Shown: one piece after another, positions 17,339 to 26,329 of the stretch | How the letters are laid out: each line of letters opens with the position of its first letter | Numbering within the stretch: position 1 is the stretch's first letter | Assembly (NCBI GenBank): GCA_024234635.1 | Contig: JACKNX010000013.1 | Span: 1-64,000 of the forward strand | DNA: 64,000 nucleotides | Direction: 5' to 3' | Origin: Pseudomonadales bacterium | Lineage (GTDB): Bacteria; Pseudomonadota; Gammaproteobacteria; Pseudomonadales; Azotimanducaceae | Notes under the pieces: generated by a model | Databases searched by the model: none | Seen by the model: only the letters and a program-made list of their open reading frames with translations | What the model was told of the DNA's origin: nothing | Position numbers and translations under genes: made by a program

Positions 17339-19482
17339 GCCCCGAACTGTTCGAGAAATGTCCGGCGCGTCGCGGCGTACAGGCGGCTGAACACCGTCTT
17401 CGGTTCGCGCTCGAGACGCACGCTCACATGGCGCCCGATGGGCAGGGCCGGCACACCGGCAGGCCAGTCGAGTTCCAGATCGTACACGGGCTCCAGTACG
17501 GCCAGTCCATCACCCTCCGGATCGGCAGTCAGTGGTCCGCCGCCGGCGGTGGTCAGGCTCACGCTTGGCACGCTGCGCAGCGTTCGGGGACTGTGCCGGA
17601 GCAGCCGTACCGGATACGCCCGAAAGGATCCTCCCGCATCGGGCAGACGCACGGCGATGACGGGCTCGGTGCTGGCGAGGGCGTCGCCATCGTTCTGCTC
17701 CAGTGCCACCCGTATGGTCCGGGCGGCAGCGGGAATGACGTAAGCGGCCAGTTCTCCCTGGCGCAGATAGCGGCCGGTCAGTTCCGGCTCTTCCGCCGGC
17801 ACGAAGGTGCCGTTGATGCCGGCTCTGACCTCCAGTGACGCCAGCTGGTCGCGCGTGTTCGCGTACTGGGCGGTCAGCGTGGACTGTTTTGTCTCGATGA
17901 GCGTCTTGTTGAGCCGGTCCGTCATTTGCAGGCCCGCGCTTTCCGCGGCCAGTTCGTCCTGTTGCGCCTGCACCACGCGCAGCAGGGTGGTCAGGGCTGG
18001 ATTGTCGCAGTGAAACAGTGGGTCATCCACGTTGACCGGAGACTGCGACGCGACCATCGTTCGGGTGATTTCGCAGCCAAGCGGTGCACGCACGATGGCG
18101 TTGTCGGGCAGCCACACCACACCGTCGGTCACTACGGCGTTGCGCATCGGCAGCATGCCGAGGCCGCCGACGATCAGTACCGTTGCCAGGCCGCAGACGG
18201 TGGCGGCGCGCACCCGGTTGAGGGTGGGCGTGCGGGTGAGGAAACGCAGGAAGCGCAGCAGCGGCAGACCGATGCCCGTGGCCAGTACCCAGACGGCCAG
18301 CACCACGCCGAACAGGAAATAGGCGCTGCCCAGCATCAGAGCGATGCTCACCGTGAGCACCAGCCGATAGGTCGCCGCGAGGGCGCCATAGATCGCCAGC
18401 CAGCGGACCTCATCCACGGGTGCGCTCGGCTGCGTATCCGGCAGCCCGAACAGCACGCGGCGGCTGAACTGCAACCACCAGGCTCGACTGCGCTCAGCAA
18501 GGTTGGGCAACTCGGCCCAGTCGGCCAGCACAAAATACCCGTCGAATTTCAGCAGGGGATTGGCATTGAACAGCAGCGTCGACAGCGTGCCGACGAACAG
18601 CACCATGAGCGCGATGTCGTGTACCACGCCTGGTGAGGAGGCCGCCCAGATCAACCCGGCGGCGGCCGCCAGTCCCAGTTCCGCAAGGATACCGGCGGCG
18701 GCCACCAGCATGCGGCGTCCCTTGTCGCTGAACAGTGATGCCGCGGAGGCGTCGATATAGGGTACGGGCAGGAGTACCAGCAGCGATATCCCCACCTCGT
18801 GCACTTCGCCGCCGAATCGTTTTACCGCCATACCGTGCGCGGTTTCGTGCGCAAGTTTCATCAGCGGGTAGATGAGCAGAAGGGCCATGGCGTTGACCGG
18901 CGATGCCCAGTCGAGCGCCCCGGCCTCGGCGAGCAGCTGTTCCAGCTGCGGCGCCAGCACACCCAGGGTGGTCAGCATCAGAACCGTGAGGGTGACATAC
19001 CCCGGACGATCGAAAAGCAGCCGTCCCAGCGGCGTCGCGCGGGTGAGCAGCCGGTCCGGGTCGAGCAGGGCAAAGCGCATGAACAGGGGGTTGATGAAGC
19101 GCTGCCGAAGTTCGCGCTGCCTGGCTTCCTCGCCGCGGGCGAACAGCCGCTCGGCGTTCAGCTTGCGATCGACACTCAGCAGTTGCGCTTCGTGCAGCTC
19201 CGAGACCAGGTTGACAAACTGGTTCTGCGTCGGGGCGTCTTCGCCGAAACTGGCCAGGCATTCTTCCCATACGTCGCCGAGCGTACGGGCGTCGTTCAGA
19301 CAGGCGATGACGCGAAAGGTCGTTTCGTCCACGCGATGGGTGCTGCGTGCGGAACGACGGTGCAGCACCCACCAGCGACGCCCGCGATAGACGTGTGGCC
19401 GGAACTCCACATCGTCCGCCAGCGCCACATGCAGCCCGCGGACGCGATACCAGTGTTCGCTGAACAATGCTGTCTGTGTCAT
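17335..19482 (-). CDS. PqqD-like/M50 site-2-protease/HlyD-lipoyl fusion membrane protein
   Basis: 715 residues in three parts. Residues about 25-110 resemble a PqqD-type peptide-binding winged helix (HRVDETTFRVIACLND). Residues about 150-450 are multi-spanning membrane with the M50 zinc motif HETAH (H212, E213, H216) and the distal NPLLKFDG motif with D314. Residues about 450-715 form a periplasmic lipoyl/beta-barrel adaptor region containing a short helical hairpin. This fusion resembles the M50/HlyD proteins found near peptide or large-protein export loci. It is 18 bp after the GAF-HlyD gene and overlaps the SecA-like gene by 4 bp. It may recognise and process a membrane-inserted leader, but that is inference. 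Confidence 0.9.
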   Translation of the reverse strand: MTQTALFSEHWYRVRGLHVALADDVEFRPHVYRGRRWWVLHRRSARSTHRVDETTFRVIACLNDARTLGDVWEECLASFGEDAPTQNQFVNLVSELHEAQLLSVDRKLNAERLFARGEEARQRELRQRFINPLFMRFALLDPDRLLTRATPLGRLLFDRPGYVTLTVLMLTTLGVLAPQLEQLLAEAGALDWASPVNAMALLLIYPLMKLAHETAHGMAVKRFGGEVHEVGISLLVLLPVPYIDASAASLFSDKGRRMLVAAAGILAELGLAAAAGLIWAASSPGVVHDIALMVLFVGTLSTLLFNANPLLKFDGYFVLADWAELPNLAERSRAWWLQFSRRVLFGLPDTQPSAPVDEVRWLAIYGALAATYRLVLTVSIALMLGSAYFLFGVVLAVWVLATGIGLPLLRFLRFLTRTPTLNRVRAATVCGLATVLIVGGLGMLPMRNAVVTDGVVWLPDNAIVRAPLGCEITRTMVASQSPVNVDDPLFHCDNPALTTLLRVVQAQQDELAAESAGLQMTDRLNKTLIETKQSTLTAQYANTRDQLASLEVRAGINGTFVPAEEPELTGRYLRQGELAAYVIPAAARTIRVALEQNDGDALASTEPVIAVRLPDAGGSFRAYPVRLLRHSPRTLRSVPSVSLTTAGGGPLTADPEGDGLAVLEPVYDLELDWPAGVPALPIGRHVSVRLEREPKTVFSRLYAATRRTFLEQFGA

Positions 19483-19500
19483 CCCCGCATGGCCCCCGTT

Positions 19501-20976
19501 TCAGCCGAACCAGGCCCACCACTGGCGGCTCAGCCAGTCGGTGAAGCGATGGGTCCAGGTCCACAGCAGCGTTGCGGATCCCACTCCGATCTTGCCGATA
19601 CCGGTCTGCCCGGGGCGCAGGCCTTGCGCAGTACCCGTCAGCGCGGCTTCCACCCGCAGGCGTGTCAGGCCATCCCGTGCCACCGCAATCGGGTGTATTT
19701 CGGTAACGCGGAAGGCCATGCCGTCCGCGGGGCTGGCTTTCAGGGCAAGCTCACCTTCCTGGCCGGGTTGGATACGGACCATGTCCTCCTCGTCCACCCA
19801 GAGCACAACTTTGTAGTCGCCCTCGGGCGCTATCTCGAGCAGGACGTCACCTCTTTCGACGGGCGCGCCCAGTGATTGGGACAGATCCTCCGATGTCACC
19901 ACACCCGCGGCCGGCGCCCGGATGGTTGCCCGGTCGATCTGCGCGTCGATCAGTGCCAGCTGTGCTTCGGCCTGCTGTTGCCGCGCCAGTACCACGGCCA
20001 TTTCCTTGCGATCGGTGGACGCCATTGCAGCGCGAAACTCGGCGCGGGTCCCGGCAATGTCGTTCGCCCATTTGTCTCGTTCAAGTTTGAGATCACGTGT
20101 ATCCAGGGTCACCAGCGGGGTGCCCGGCTGGACGCGGTCGCCGGTCTCCACGTGTACCTGTTCGATAAAACTCGGTATGGGCGCGCTGATCATCCGGCGT
20201 TCGAGCGGGAGCAGCTCCGCGGTGGCGGACACGCGATAGGTAACAGGCAGCACCGCGGCGATCAGCAGGGTCAGCGCGGCGCCGATCGCAACGCACTTGG
20301 CAGCGAGATGTGTGGGTCCGAACACGTCGCGCAGACGGCGAACCAGGTGTTCCCGCGAGCGTGCCATGACGCTCTGTTCATCGCTGATGCGCAGTTGCAG
20401 AACCGGCGCGATGATCGTCGTCACCTGTTGCAGCAGGACGACTGCGCTGCCGGACAGCGGTTGCGCCCGTTGCCCCATGAGCATGAGCGCACCAAGTGTG
20501 GTGCCGCCGTGGCAGATCGGCAGGGAACAGATTTCATAGTGCGGATAGGCGTTGCGCAGAACGTTGTGCGCCGGCACCTGCAGGGGATCCGGAGGCGGCC
20601 GATCCGGTCGAAGATGTATCACCCGGTCCTGTTCACACGCCTCGCGCATCGCCGCCGCAAGATTGACCGTCTCGGCTGCGCGGGGGTCGAAGTCGGGTTG
20701 CTGGGACAGGGCGCGCAGGCAGGTCTCGTTTCCTTCGCAGAGAGCGATACCAACGCGCTCGCAGCGGAAGCGACGCTGCAGCTCGTCCACGAGCGCCTGC
20801 AGACCGGCACGCAGTGACGCCTGGTCGAGAAATTCGCACAGCGACTTCAATACTGTCGCCTGGCGTATGGCAAGTTGCCGCACGTCCTGGCCCGTGGCGG
20901 ACGCGGTGCCGGCGGCAATCAGGCCCAGACCGGCAGCGGGCGCGGTATCCCTTACCTTGGGTAGCGGTTCAGTCAT
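19501..20976 (-). CDS. GAF domain-HlyD adaptor fusion
   Basis: 491 residues from the ATG at 20976 (alternative ATG at 21003; the open frame extends upstream to 21255 but that part looks non-coding). Residues about 35-210 form a cytoplasmic GAF-like domain (LRAGLQALVDELQRRFRCERVGIALC). One transmembrane helix at about 245-265 is followed by a periplasmic HlyD domain with paired lipoyl halves (APIPSFIEQVHVETGDRVQPG and TIRAPAAGVVTSEDL) and a beta-barrel. It is the first gene of the minus-strand cluster. A cytosolic ligand sensor joined to a periplasmic adaptor could make export responsive to a small molecule; no ligand can be named. Confidence 0.88.
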   Translation of the reverse strand: MTEPLPKVRDTAPAAGLGLIAAGTASATGQDVRQLAIRQATVLKSLCEFLDQASLRAGLQALVDELQRRFRCERVGIALCEGNETCLRALSQQPDFDPRAAETVNLAAAMREACEQDRVIHLRPDRPPPDPLQVPAHNVLRNAYPHYEICSLPICHGGTTLGALMLMGQRAQPLSGSAVVLLQQVTTIIAPVLQLRISDEQSVMARSREHLVRRLRDVFGPTHLAAKCVAIGAALTLLIAAVLPVTYRVSATAELLPLERRMISAPIPSFIEQVHVETGDRVQPGTPLVTLDTRDLKLERDKWANDIAGTRAEFRAAMASTDRKEMAVVLARQQQAEAQLALIDAQIDRATIRAPAAGVVTSEDLSQSLGAPVERGDVLLEIAPEGDYKVVLWVDEEDMVRIQPGQEGELALKASPADGMAFRVTEIHPIAVARDGLTRLRVEAALTGTAQGLRPGQTGIGKIGVGSATLLWTWTHRFTDWLSRQWWAWFG

Positions 20977-21297
20977 TCCGTTCGATCTATTTTCGTGACA
21001 CATCCGTGAGGCACGCCGTCCCAGGTGCCTGGGCGCCCTGAGACGCCGGGGATGATGGGTCAAACCGATTGTGCCGTCTGCGACACAGCGCGCATTTGCG
21101 TGAATGATAAAAAGTAAGTTGACAGATAGCGTGGGCGCAGCGCCGACGGCGGCGGGGAACCCGAAGCGCGTTGCCGCCCGGGGTACGTGGAATTCCGCAG
21201 CGCACTCCAGCCGTTGCCGGGTGCGTGAAACGGCATAATGTGCCGCTTCGCGCACCGGCTGACGCGCCCGCGCACCGTAACAGGAGAATCAAGGCCC
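20977..21297. other. Divergent spacer between the export cluster and hemN
   Basis: This 321-bp gap must carry promoters for both the minus-strand export cluster and plus-strand hemN. A short AT-rich stretch lies at about 21095-21125, with TTGACA at 21119-21124 on the plus strand but no matching -10 at normal spacing, and TATCAT on the minus strand at 21109-21104 without a good -35. I saw no clear FNR box. The hemN ribosome site (GGAG, 21283-21286) lies at its right end. Confidence 0.5.
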
Positions 21298-22668
21298 GTG
21301 ACCGAAGTCGACCTGGACCTGATCCGCAGATACAACGTCAGCGGCCCACGCTATACGTCTTATCCGACCGCTTTGCAGTTCGGCGATTTTGACGAGGCCG
21401 GTTACCGGCACGCCGTGGCAGCGTCCGGACGCGCAGCGCGTCCGCTGTCGCTGTACTGCCACATCCCGTTCTGCAGCACCCTCTGCTATTACTGCGCCTG
21501 CTCCAAGATCGTCACCCGCGACCGCGGCAAGGGTGTTCGTTATCTCCAGCATCTGCAGCGGGAGATCGACCTGCATGCGCCGCTGTATGCCGGGCGAGTG
21601 GTATCGCAGTTGCACTGGGGCGGTGGCACGCCCACGTTTCTGGATGACGACCAGGTGGATGCGCTGATGGCGCACATTCGCCAGCGGTTCTCGATGGCGG
21701 CGCGCGCGGATGGTGAGTTCAGTATCGAAATCGATCCCCGTACGGTAGATGCCGGGCGCATCCGTCGCCTCTGGGGCGCCGGTTTCAATCGCCTGTCGAT
21801 GGGTGTGCAGGACTTTGAGCCCGCGGTACAGAAGGCGGTGAACCGACGGCAGAGTTTCGAAGCGACGCAGGCGGCCATGCAGGCGGCGCGAGCGGTGGGT
21901 TTCGGTTCCATCAGCGTGGACCTGATCTACGGGCTGCCACATCAGACGCCGGCAACGGTGGCCCGCACGCTCGAGCAGGTGGTCGCACTGTCGCCCGATC
22001 GGATTTCGATCTACAACTACGCGCATCTGCCCGACCGGTTTACGCCCCAGCAAAGGATCAACGTGACGGATCTGCCTGCGGCGGAGACCAAGCTGGCGCT
22101 CCTCAAGCTGTGTATCGAGCAGCTCACGGGTGCCGGCTACTGTTACATCGGCATGGATCACTTCGCGAAACCGGACGACGAACTGGCGATCGCTCAGCGC
22201 AATGGCACGCTACAGCGCAATTTCCAGGGTTATTCCACGTTTGCCGACTGCGACATGGTCGCCATGGGGGTTACCGCCATCAGCCAGGTAGGCAACGTCT
22301 ACGCGCAGAACGCCAAGACACTGGACGCCTATGAGTCGCTCGTGGCGCGTGGCGTCATCCCGATCGTCAAAGGTGTGACCATCGACGCGGAGGACCGCCT
22401 TCGCAAGGCGGTGATCATGACGCTGATCTGTCAGTTCGCACTGCAATTCGCGCCCATCGAAGCCGCCTACGGCATAGATTTTCGCAACCACTTCGCGGCG
22501 GAACTGGCACGGCTGGAAGACATGCGGGCGGACGCATTGCTGGCCATCGACGCGGACGGCATCCGCGTGACGGAACAGGGGCGGTTACTCATCCGCAACA
22601 TCTGCATGGTGTTCGATCGCTACCTGAACCCGGCAGCGCAAACCAGCCGATTCTCAAAAGCGATCTGA
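21298..22668 (+). CDS. hemN: Oxygen-independent coproporphyrinogen III oxidase
   Basis: A radical-SAM enzyme converting coproporphyrinogen III to protoporphyrinogen IX without oxygen. The 456-residue product has the HemN signature HIPFCSTLCYYCAC with C59, C63, C66 (4Fe-4S) and C68, the opening RYNVSGPRYTSYPTA, GGGTPTFL and the C-terminal MVFDRYL. I chose the GTG at 21298 because a GGAG site lies 11 bp upstream; an in-frame ATG at 21238 would place that site inside the gene. It faces zwf with only 16 bp between their stops, so the two are convergent. It implies microaerobic or anaerobic haem synthesis. Confidence 0.96.
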   Translation: MTEVDLDLIRRYNVSGPRYTSYPTALQFGDFDEAGYRHAVAASGRAARPLSLYCHIPFCSTLCYYCACSKIVTRDRGKGVRYLQHLQREIDLHAPLYAGRVVSQLHWGGGTPTFLDDDQVDALMAHIRQRFSMAARADGEFSIEIDPRTVDAGRIRRLWGAGFNRLSMGVQDFEPAVQKAVNRRQSFEATQAAMQAARAVGFGSISVDLIYGLPHQTPATVARTLEQVVALSPDRISIYNYAHLPDRFTPQQRINVTDLPAAETKLALLKLCIEQLTGAGYCYIGMDHFAKPDDELAIAQRNGTLQRNFQGYSTFADCDMVAMGVTAISQVGNVYAQNAKTLDAYESLVARGVIPIVKGVTIDAEDRLRKAVIMTLICQFALQFAPIEAAYGIDFRNHFAAELARLEDMRADALLAIDADGIRVTEQGRLLIRNICMVFDRYLNPAAQTSRFSKAI

Positions 22669-22684
22669 CGGGTTTGTCCGGGGG

Positions 22685-24154
22685 TCAGCCTTCGCTGGCC
22701 CAGCTCCTGCCGTCGCGATCGAGCAGCAGTGCGGCTGCCGTGGGGCCCCAGGAGCCGGCCATGTAAGTCTCCATCTTCTGGCGCGCATCCTGCCAGCTGG
22801 CCAGGATGCCGTCGGTCCACTGCCAGGCCGTTTCGATTTCGTCGCGGCGCATGAACAACGCCGGATTGCCGCGCAGCACTTCGATCAGCAGGCGCTCATA
22901 GGCATCCGGGTACCGCACGCCGAAGGTCTGCTCGAAACTCAGATCCAGCGACACCGGGCGTAGGTTGAAGCCGCCGGGACCGGGGTCCTTGGCCATGATG
23001 CGCAGCTTGATGCCTTCATCGGGCTGCAGCAGGATCGACAACCGGTTTGGAATCGGATCGTGACTGGCGGGGTCGAACACCCTGTGTGGCACCTGTTTGA
23101 ACTGGATGACGATTTCCGAGTGTTTGACCGGCAAGCGCTTACCCGTACGCAGGTAAAAAGGTACGCCGGACCAGCGCCAGTTCTCCACGTCCAGTTTCAG
23201 TGCCACGAAGGTTTCGGTATCGGACGGCTTGCCGAGTTCGTCCAGATAGCCGGGTACCGCTTCACCGGCGATGGCTCCCGCGCGGTATTGCGCGCGCACT
23301 GTACGTTCGCGCACGTCCATGGTGGTCATCGGGCGCAGCGACCGCAGCACCTTCAGTTTTTCGTCGCGCACCGCATCGTCGTCCAGGCTGGCCGGCGGTT
23401 CCATGGCCACCAGGCAGACCAGTTGCATCAGGTGGTTCTGCACCATGTCCCTGAGCGCCCCGACGTCATCGTAGAAGCCAACGCGGTTGCCGACCCCCAG
23501 TTCTTCGGCAACGGTGATCTGCACATGATCCACCACCTCGCGACGCCACAGCGGTTCGAACAGCGCGTTGCCGAAGCGCAGGGCCAGGAGGTTCTGTACG
23601 GTCTCCTTGCCCAGGTAGTGGTCGATGCGAAAGATCTGCTGTTCCGGAAAGCACGCACCCACCGCATCGTTGATGTCGCGCGCCGAGGCGTAATCGTGTC
23701 CCACGGGTTTTTCCAGCACGATGCGCATGTCCGGCAACATCAGCGCGTTTTCCCGGAAGCCGGCAGCGACGGGGCCGAACAGATCGGGTGGCGTGGCGAG
23801 GTAGATGGCGCGGATGCGGTCGGTGTGCTCGGCCAGCAGCCCGCTCAGTTCGTTCCAGCTCGCGGGCCGGCGGGCATCCAGCTCCACGTAGGTCAGGCGG
23901 GCGGCGAACTGCTGCCAGTGCGCCCGGTCAGCGTCAGTGTCGCCGATGCTCTTTGCCAGTGCGGTATGCACCAGGGCCAGGTAGGCATCCCGGCTGATGG
24001 CCTTGCGACCGGTGGCGATGATCCGGCTTTGGGGAGGGATCTGCCCGTCGCGGTCGCGATGAAACAATGCCGGCAGCAGTTTGCGCATGGCCAGATCGCC
24101 GGCACCGCCGAAGATGATCAGGTCGAAGGGGGCAACAGGAATCAGTTTGGCCAT
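22685..24154 (-). CDS. zwf: Glucose-6-phosphate 1-dehydrogenase
   Basis: 489 residues, the usual length. It has the nucleotide-binding loop FGGAGDLAMRKLLPAL at the N-terminus, the substrate site RIDHYLGKETVQN near residue 175 and the later LRTGKRLPVKHSE segment. It oxidises glucose-6-phosphate to 6-phosphogluconolactone, producing NADPH at the entry to the pentose-phosphate or Entner-Doudoroff route. The ATG at 24154 has GGAG five bases upstream; an ATG eight codons earlier lacks such a site. No other sugar-pathway gene is adjacent. Confidence 0.97.
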   Translation of the reverse strand: MAKLIPVAPFDLIIFGGAGDLAMRKLLPALFHRDRDGQIPPQSRIIATGRKAISRDAYLALVHTALAKSIGDTDADRAHWQQFAARLTYVELDARRPASWNELSGLLAEHTDRIRAIYLATPPDLFGPVAAGFRENALMLPDMRIVLEKPVGHDYASARDINDAVGACFPEQQIFRIDHYLGKETVQNLLALRFGNALFEPLWRREVVDHVQITVAEELGVGNRVGFYDDVGALRDMVQNHLMQLVCLVAMEPPASLDDDAVRDEKLKVLRSLRPMTTMDVRERTVRAQYRAGAIAGEAVPGYLDELGKPSDTETFVALKLDVENWRWSGVPFYLRTGKRLPVKHSEIVIQFKQVPHRVFDPASHDPIPNRLSILLQPDEGIKLRIMAKDPGPGGFNLRPVSLDLSFEQTFGVRYPDAYERLLIEVLRGNPALFMRRDEIETAWQWTDGILASWQDARQKMETYMAGSWGPTAAALLLDRDGRSWASEG

Positions 24155-24277
24155 GATGGCTCCGTTTGGGGGCGACACCCGTCGCGCGCGCAGGTTGGGG
24201 GGTCGGCGATGACGTGGGTGATGCTCTCAGTCTAGTTCGAACTTCCGGGCGCGGTAGCCTGACCGATTCATGGCGAT

Positions 24278-25636
24278 TCAACCTGTGTCTGGCGTGGCTG
24301 CTGCCAACGCCAGCGCGGATTCCGCGCGTGCCCGCCAGGCACCGGTTTCAGCCCAAGTCAGCGCATTGGTCAGATAGCGGACTGCTTCGCCATCGCCGGT
24401 GAGACGCAGTGCCTCCCCAAGGAAATAGTTGACGCGCGGGGACCATGGGGCGTGCCGGTACGCTACCTGCAGGTAACGCCGGGCATCCCCCGGCTGGCCT
24501 CCGAACAGGAAAGCAAGCCCCAGGCCGTAGACCGCAGGATAGTTATCCGGGTGCGTCTGAATCAGCCGTCGTAATACCAGGGCATGTGCCTGCCAGTCCG
24601 CTGTGCAGGCAGGCCGGTCGGCGAGACAGTCGGACAGTTGCAGCAAGGCCAGTTGTACGGTGCCGGCGACGTCGCCTGCTGCGCTGGCCCGTTGCGCCAG
24701 CGTCACGGCCAGCCGCCCGTCGCCGAGAATCTCGGCGGCCCGCGAGCGCAGTACGTCGGCGGCGGTGGTTTCAATGCCGTCGAGATGCTGTGCGACACGC
24801 GAGGGATTCAAAGCCGCCAGCGGCTCCGCCAGCAACAGTTTGCTGGCGGTGGCGTCCAGACAGCGAACCAGGGTCGGGGGATCGTCGGGCACGGCGCCGA
24901 TCACCGGGTCGGGCAATCGGCGTGGACTGTCGGCATAAGCCCGTCGGGCCAGGACGGCGATCGTTGGCCTGAGTCGGCCGTCGGCCGGGACAGGCGCCAG
25001 CAGGCTCGCCCTTTGGGTGGCGTCGGCGCGGAACAGCGCCCATGCGGCGAGGCGCTGCGCCGAGTTGTAGAACGCGGGCAAGTCCTCGGGCGCCAGTTCC
25101 GAGAGCGCGTTGATGGCGACGACCCGGGCGGGTGGCAGGGTGCCGGTAAACGGCGGTCTGGCCCAGTGCGCATGGGGCTCGAAGCGCAGGCGCGACAGCA
25201 GGGTGGCGGTGCCTTCGTCCAGCCAGGGCGGTAACGCCTCGTGAGCGTGCAGGCGCTGAAGGTAGTGGATGTACTCGTGGAAGCCCACACCGGTGAGGGC
25301 GTCGGGATCCGCGCCGAGAACGATGGTGGAGGCGCCGATCGTGGGCAGCAGTAAACCGGTGGCGTGGGATTGACCGAAGAGCCGGCGGAAAGCGCGACTG
25401 CTCCGCAGGGCGACAATGCTGACGCGATGCGACGGTGTCGCCCGCGGCGGAAGCAGCGGTTCCGCGTACGCCCGCAGCGCGGCAAGTCCCTTCATGAGGG
25501 CAACCGCGTCAGTGGGTCTGTGGTTGGTATGGAGCGAGACGTTGTCGGTTTCGAACAGGCACCATGCCCGGGGGGCGGCTACCGCCGTGGTATAAACGCA
25601 GCTCGCCAGCAGGCCGAGGATGACAATGTGATGCAC
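24278..25636 (-). CDS. Exported HExxH metallopeptidase-like protein with TPR region
   Basis: About 452 residues from a GTG at 25636, which begins a hydrophobic export signal (IVILGLLASC); an upstream ATG at 25723 is possible but adds a charged, non-signal leader. The gluzincin-like site reads HEYIH (H120, E121, H124) with WLDEG (E141) 16 residues later. The C-terminal half is alanine-rich tetratricopeptide-type helices (PAVYGLGLAFLFGGQPGDARRYL). It is probably a periplasmic peptidase or peptidase-derived scaffold; the substrate is unknown. Its start overlaps or abuts the divergent gene at 25631, so each promoter would lie inside or beside the other coding region. Confidence 0.75.
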   Translation of the reverse strand: MHHIVILGLLASCVYTTAVAAPRAWCLFETDNVSLHTNHRPTDAVALMKGLAALRAYAEPLLPPRATPSHRVSIVALRSSRAFRRLFGQSHATGLLLPTIGASTIVLGADPDALTGVGFHEYIHYLQRLHAHEALPPWLDEGTATLLSRLRFEPHAHWARPPFTGTLPPARVVAINALSELAPEDLPAFYNSAQRLAAWALFRADATQRASLLAPVPADGRLRPTIAVLARRAYADSPRRLPDPVIGAVPDDPPTLVRCLDATASKLLLAEPLAALNPSRVAQHLDGIETTAADVLRSRAAEILGDGRLAVTLAQRASAAGDVAGTVQLALLQLSDCLADRPACTADWQAHALVLRRLIQTHPDNYPAVYGLGLAFLFGGQPGDARRYLQVAYRHAPWSPRVNYFLGEALRLTGDGEAVRYLTNALTWAETGAWRARAESALALAAATPDTG

Positions 25637-26089
25637 GTAGCGATTGCCGGCCTTGGGATGCTGCTGCTCGCGCCGGCGCCACTGGAGCTTGGCTGTACGG
25701 CAACGGGAACCGCCGGCTTTCACGACTTTCCGGGCGCCCCGGAGCGATATGAGCCCGTGGTATTCAATCCAGGGCGATTCACCCTGCTCGACAATCCGGT
25801 GTTCAATGCGGAGCTTGCGCCGGCGGCGGGGGAGCGGTATCTCACCATGATCATGGAGGGTGTCGTCACGGAGCTGACCTGTCGACGCGTGCGCGACGTT
25901 GCGGGTGAGTCAGGTCTGAGCTGCGAGAATTCCCCGCCCTCCGAGCTGCTGGTTCTCAATGACACATCGTTGCGTTTCACGCGGGCTTCCGTCGGCGGCT
26001 GGACGTTTCGTGGCGCGCAGACAAGCACGGACGGCAGTTCCATCTATGTGGAATTCGGTGGCTGCGAACCAGTGCCGGCCCGACCCTGA
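25631..26089 (+). CDS. Hypothetical exported protein, 152 aa
   Basis: The ATG at 25631 opens a short hydrophobic N-terminus (IAGLGMLLLAPA) typical of an export signal. The mature part has four cysteines (LGC, LTC, LSC, GGC contexts) that could form two disulfides. No catalytic motif was recognised. A GAGG site lies about 11 bases upstream. The start codon is within a few bases of the divergent metallopeptidase start at 25636. I do not recognise the family. Confidence 0.6.
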   Translation: MHVAIAGLGMLLLAPAPLELGCTATGTAGFHDFPGAPERYEPVVFNPGRFTLLDNPVFNAELAPAAGERYLTMIMEGVVTELTCRRVRDVAGESGLSCENSPPSELLVLNDTSLRFTRASVGGWTFRGAQTSTDGSSIYVEFGGCEPVPARP

Positions 26090-26098
26090 CCGGCGGCG

Positions 26099-26329
26099 TC
26101 AGTCCGAGACTGGGAGGCCTGCTTCCGCGTCGGCGACGGCGTCGAGGATGGCCTGCAGTTCAGGGTCCGGCGCGGCGCTCGGGTCGAGTTCCCTGGGTGC
26201 GGTCACGTTCACCAGCTCAATGGCGTCCAGACGGGCCTTGACCTCGCGGCTGTCCACGCGCATGACGTCATCGGCATGCGCGCCAGCGGCTGCCAGGCAT
26301 CCCAGCAGGCAGAAACGAGCGATCTTCAT
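26099..26329 (-). CDS. Small secreted protein coupled to the LapG-like peptidase
   Basis: 76 residues: a signal peptide (MKIARFCLLGCLAAAGAHA) and a short acidic mature part of about 57 residues ending GLPVSD. The ATG overlaps the stop of the upstream cysteine peptidase gene as ATGA (26326-26329) and has GGAGG eight bases before it. Strict coupling suggests that it works with the peptidase, for example as an inhibitor, chaperone or regulator, which is inference. No family was recognised. Confidence 0.7.
   Translation of the reverse strand: MKIARFCLLGCLAAAGAHADDVMRVDSREVKARLDAIELVNVTAPRELDPSAAPDPELQAILDAVADAEAGLPVSD

Noticed and set aside
15671..17743. A 690-codon plus-strand frame over the SecA-like gene
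   Set aside because: Its product shows no domains, whereas the minus strand has every SecA motif; it is a codon-bias shadow.
21119..21147. Sigma70 promoter for hemN from TTGACA at 21119
   Set aside because: No -10-like hexamer at 15-19 bp downstream; the sequence there is GC-rich.
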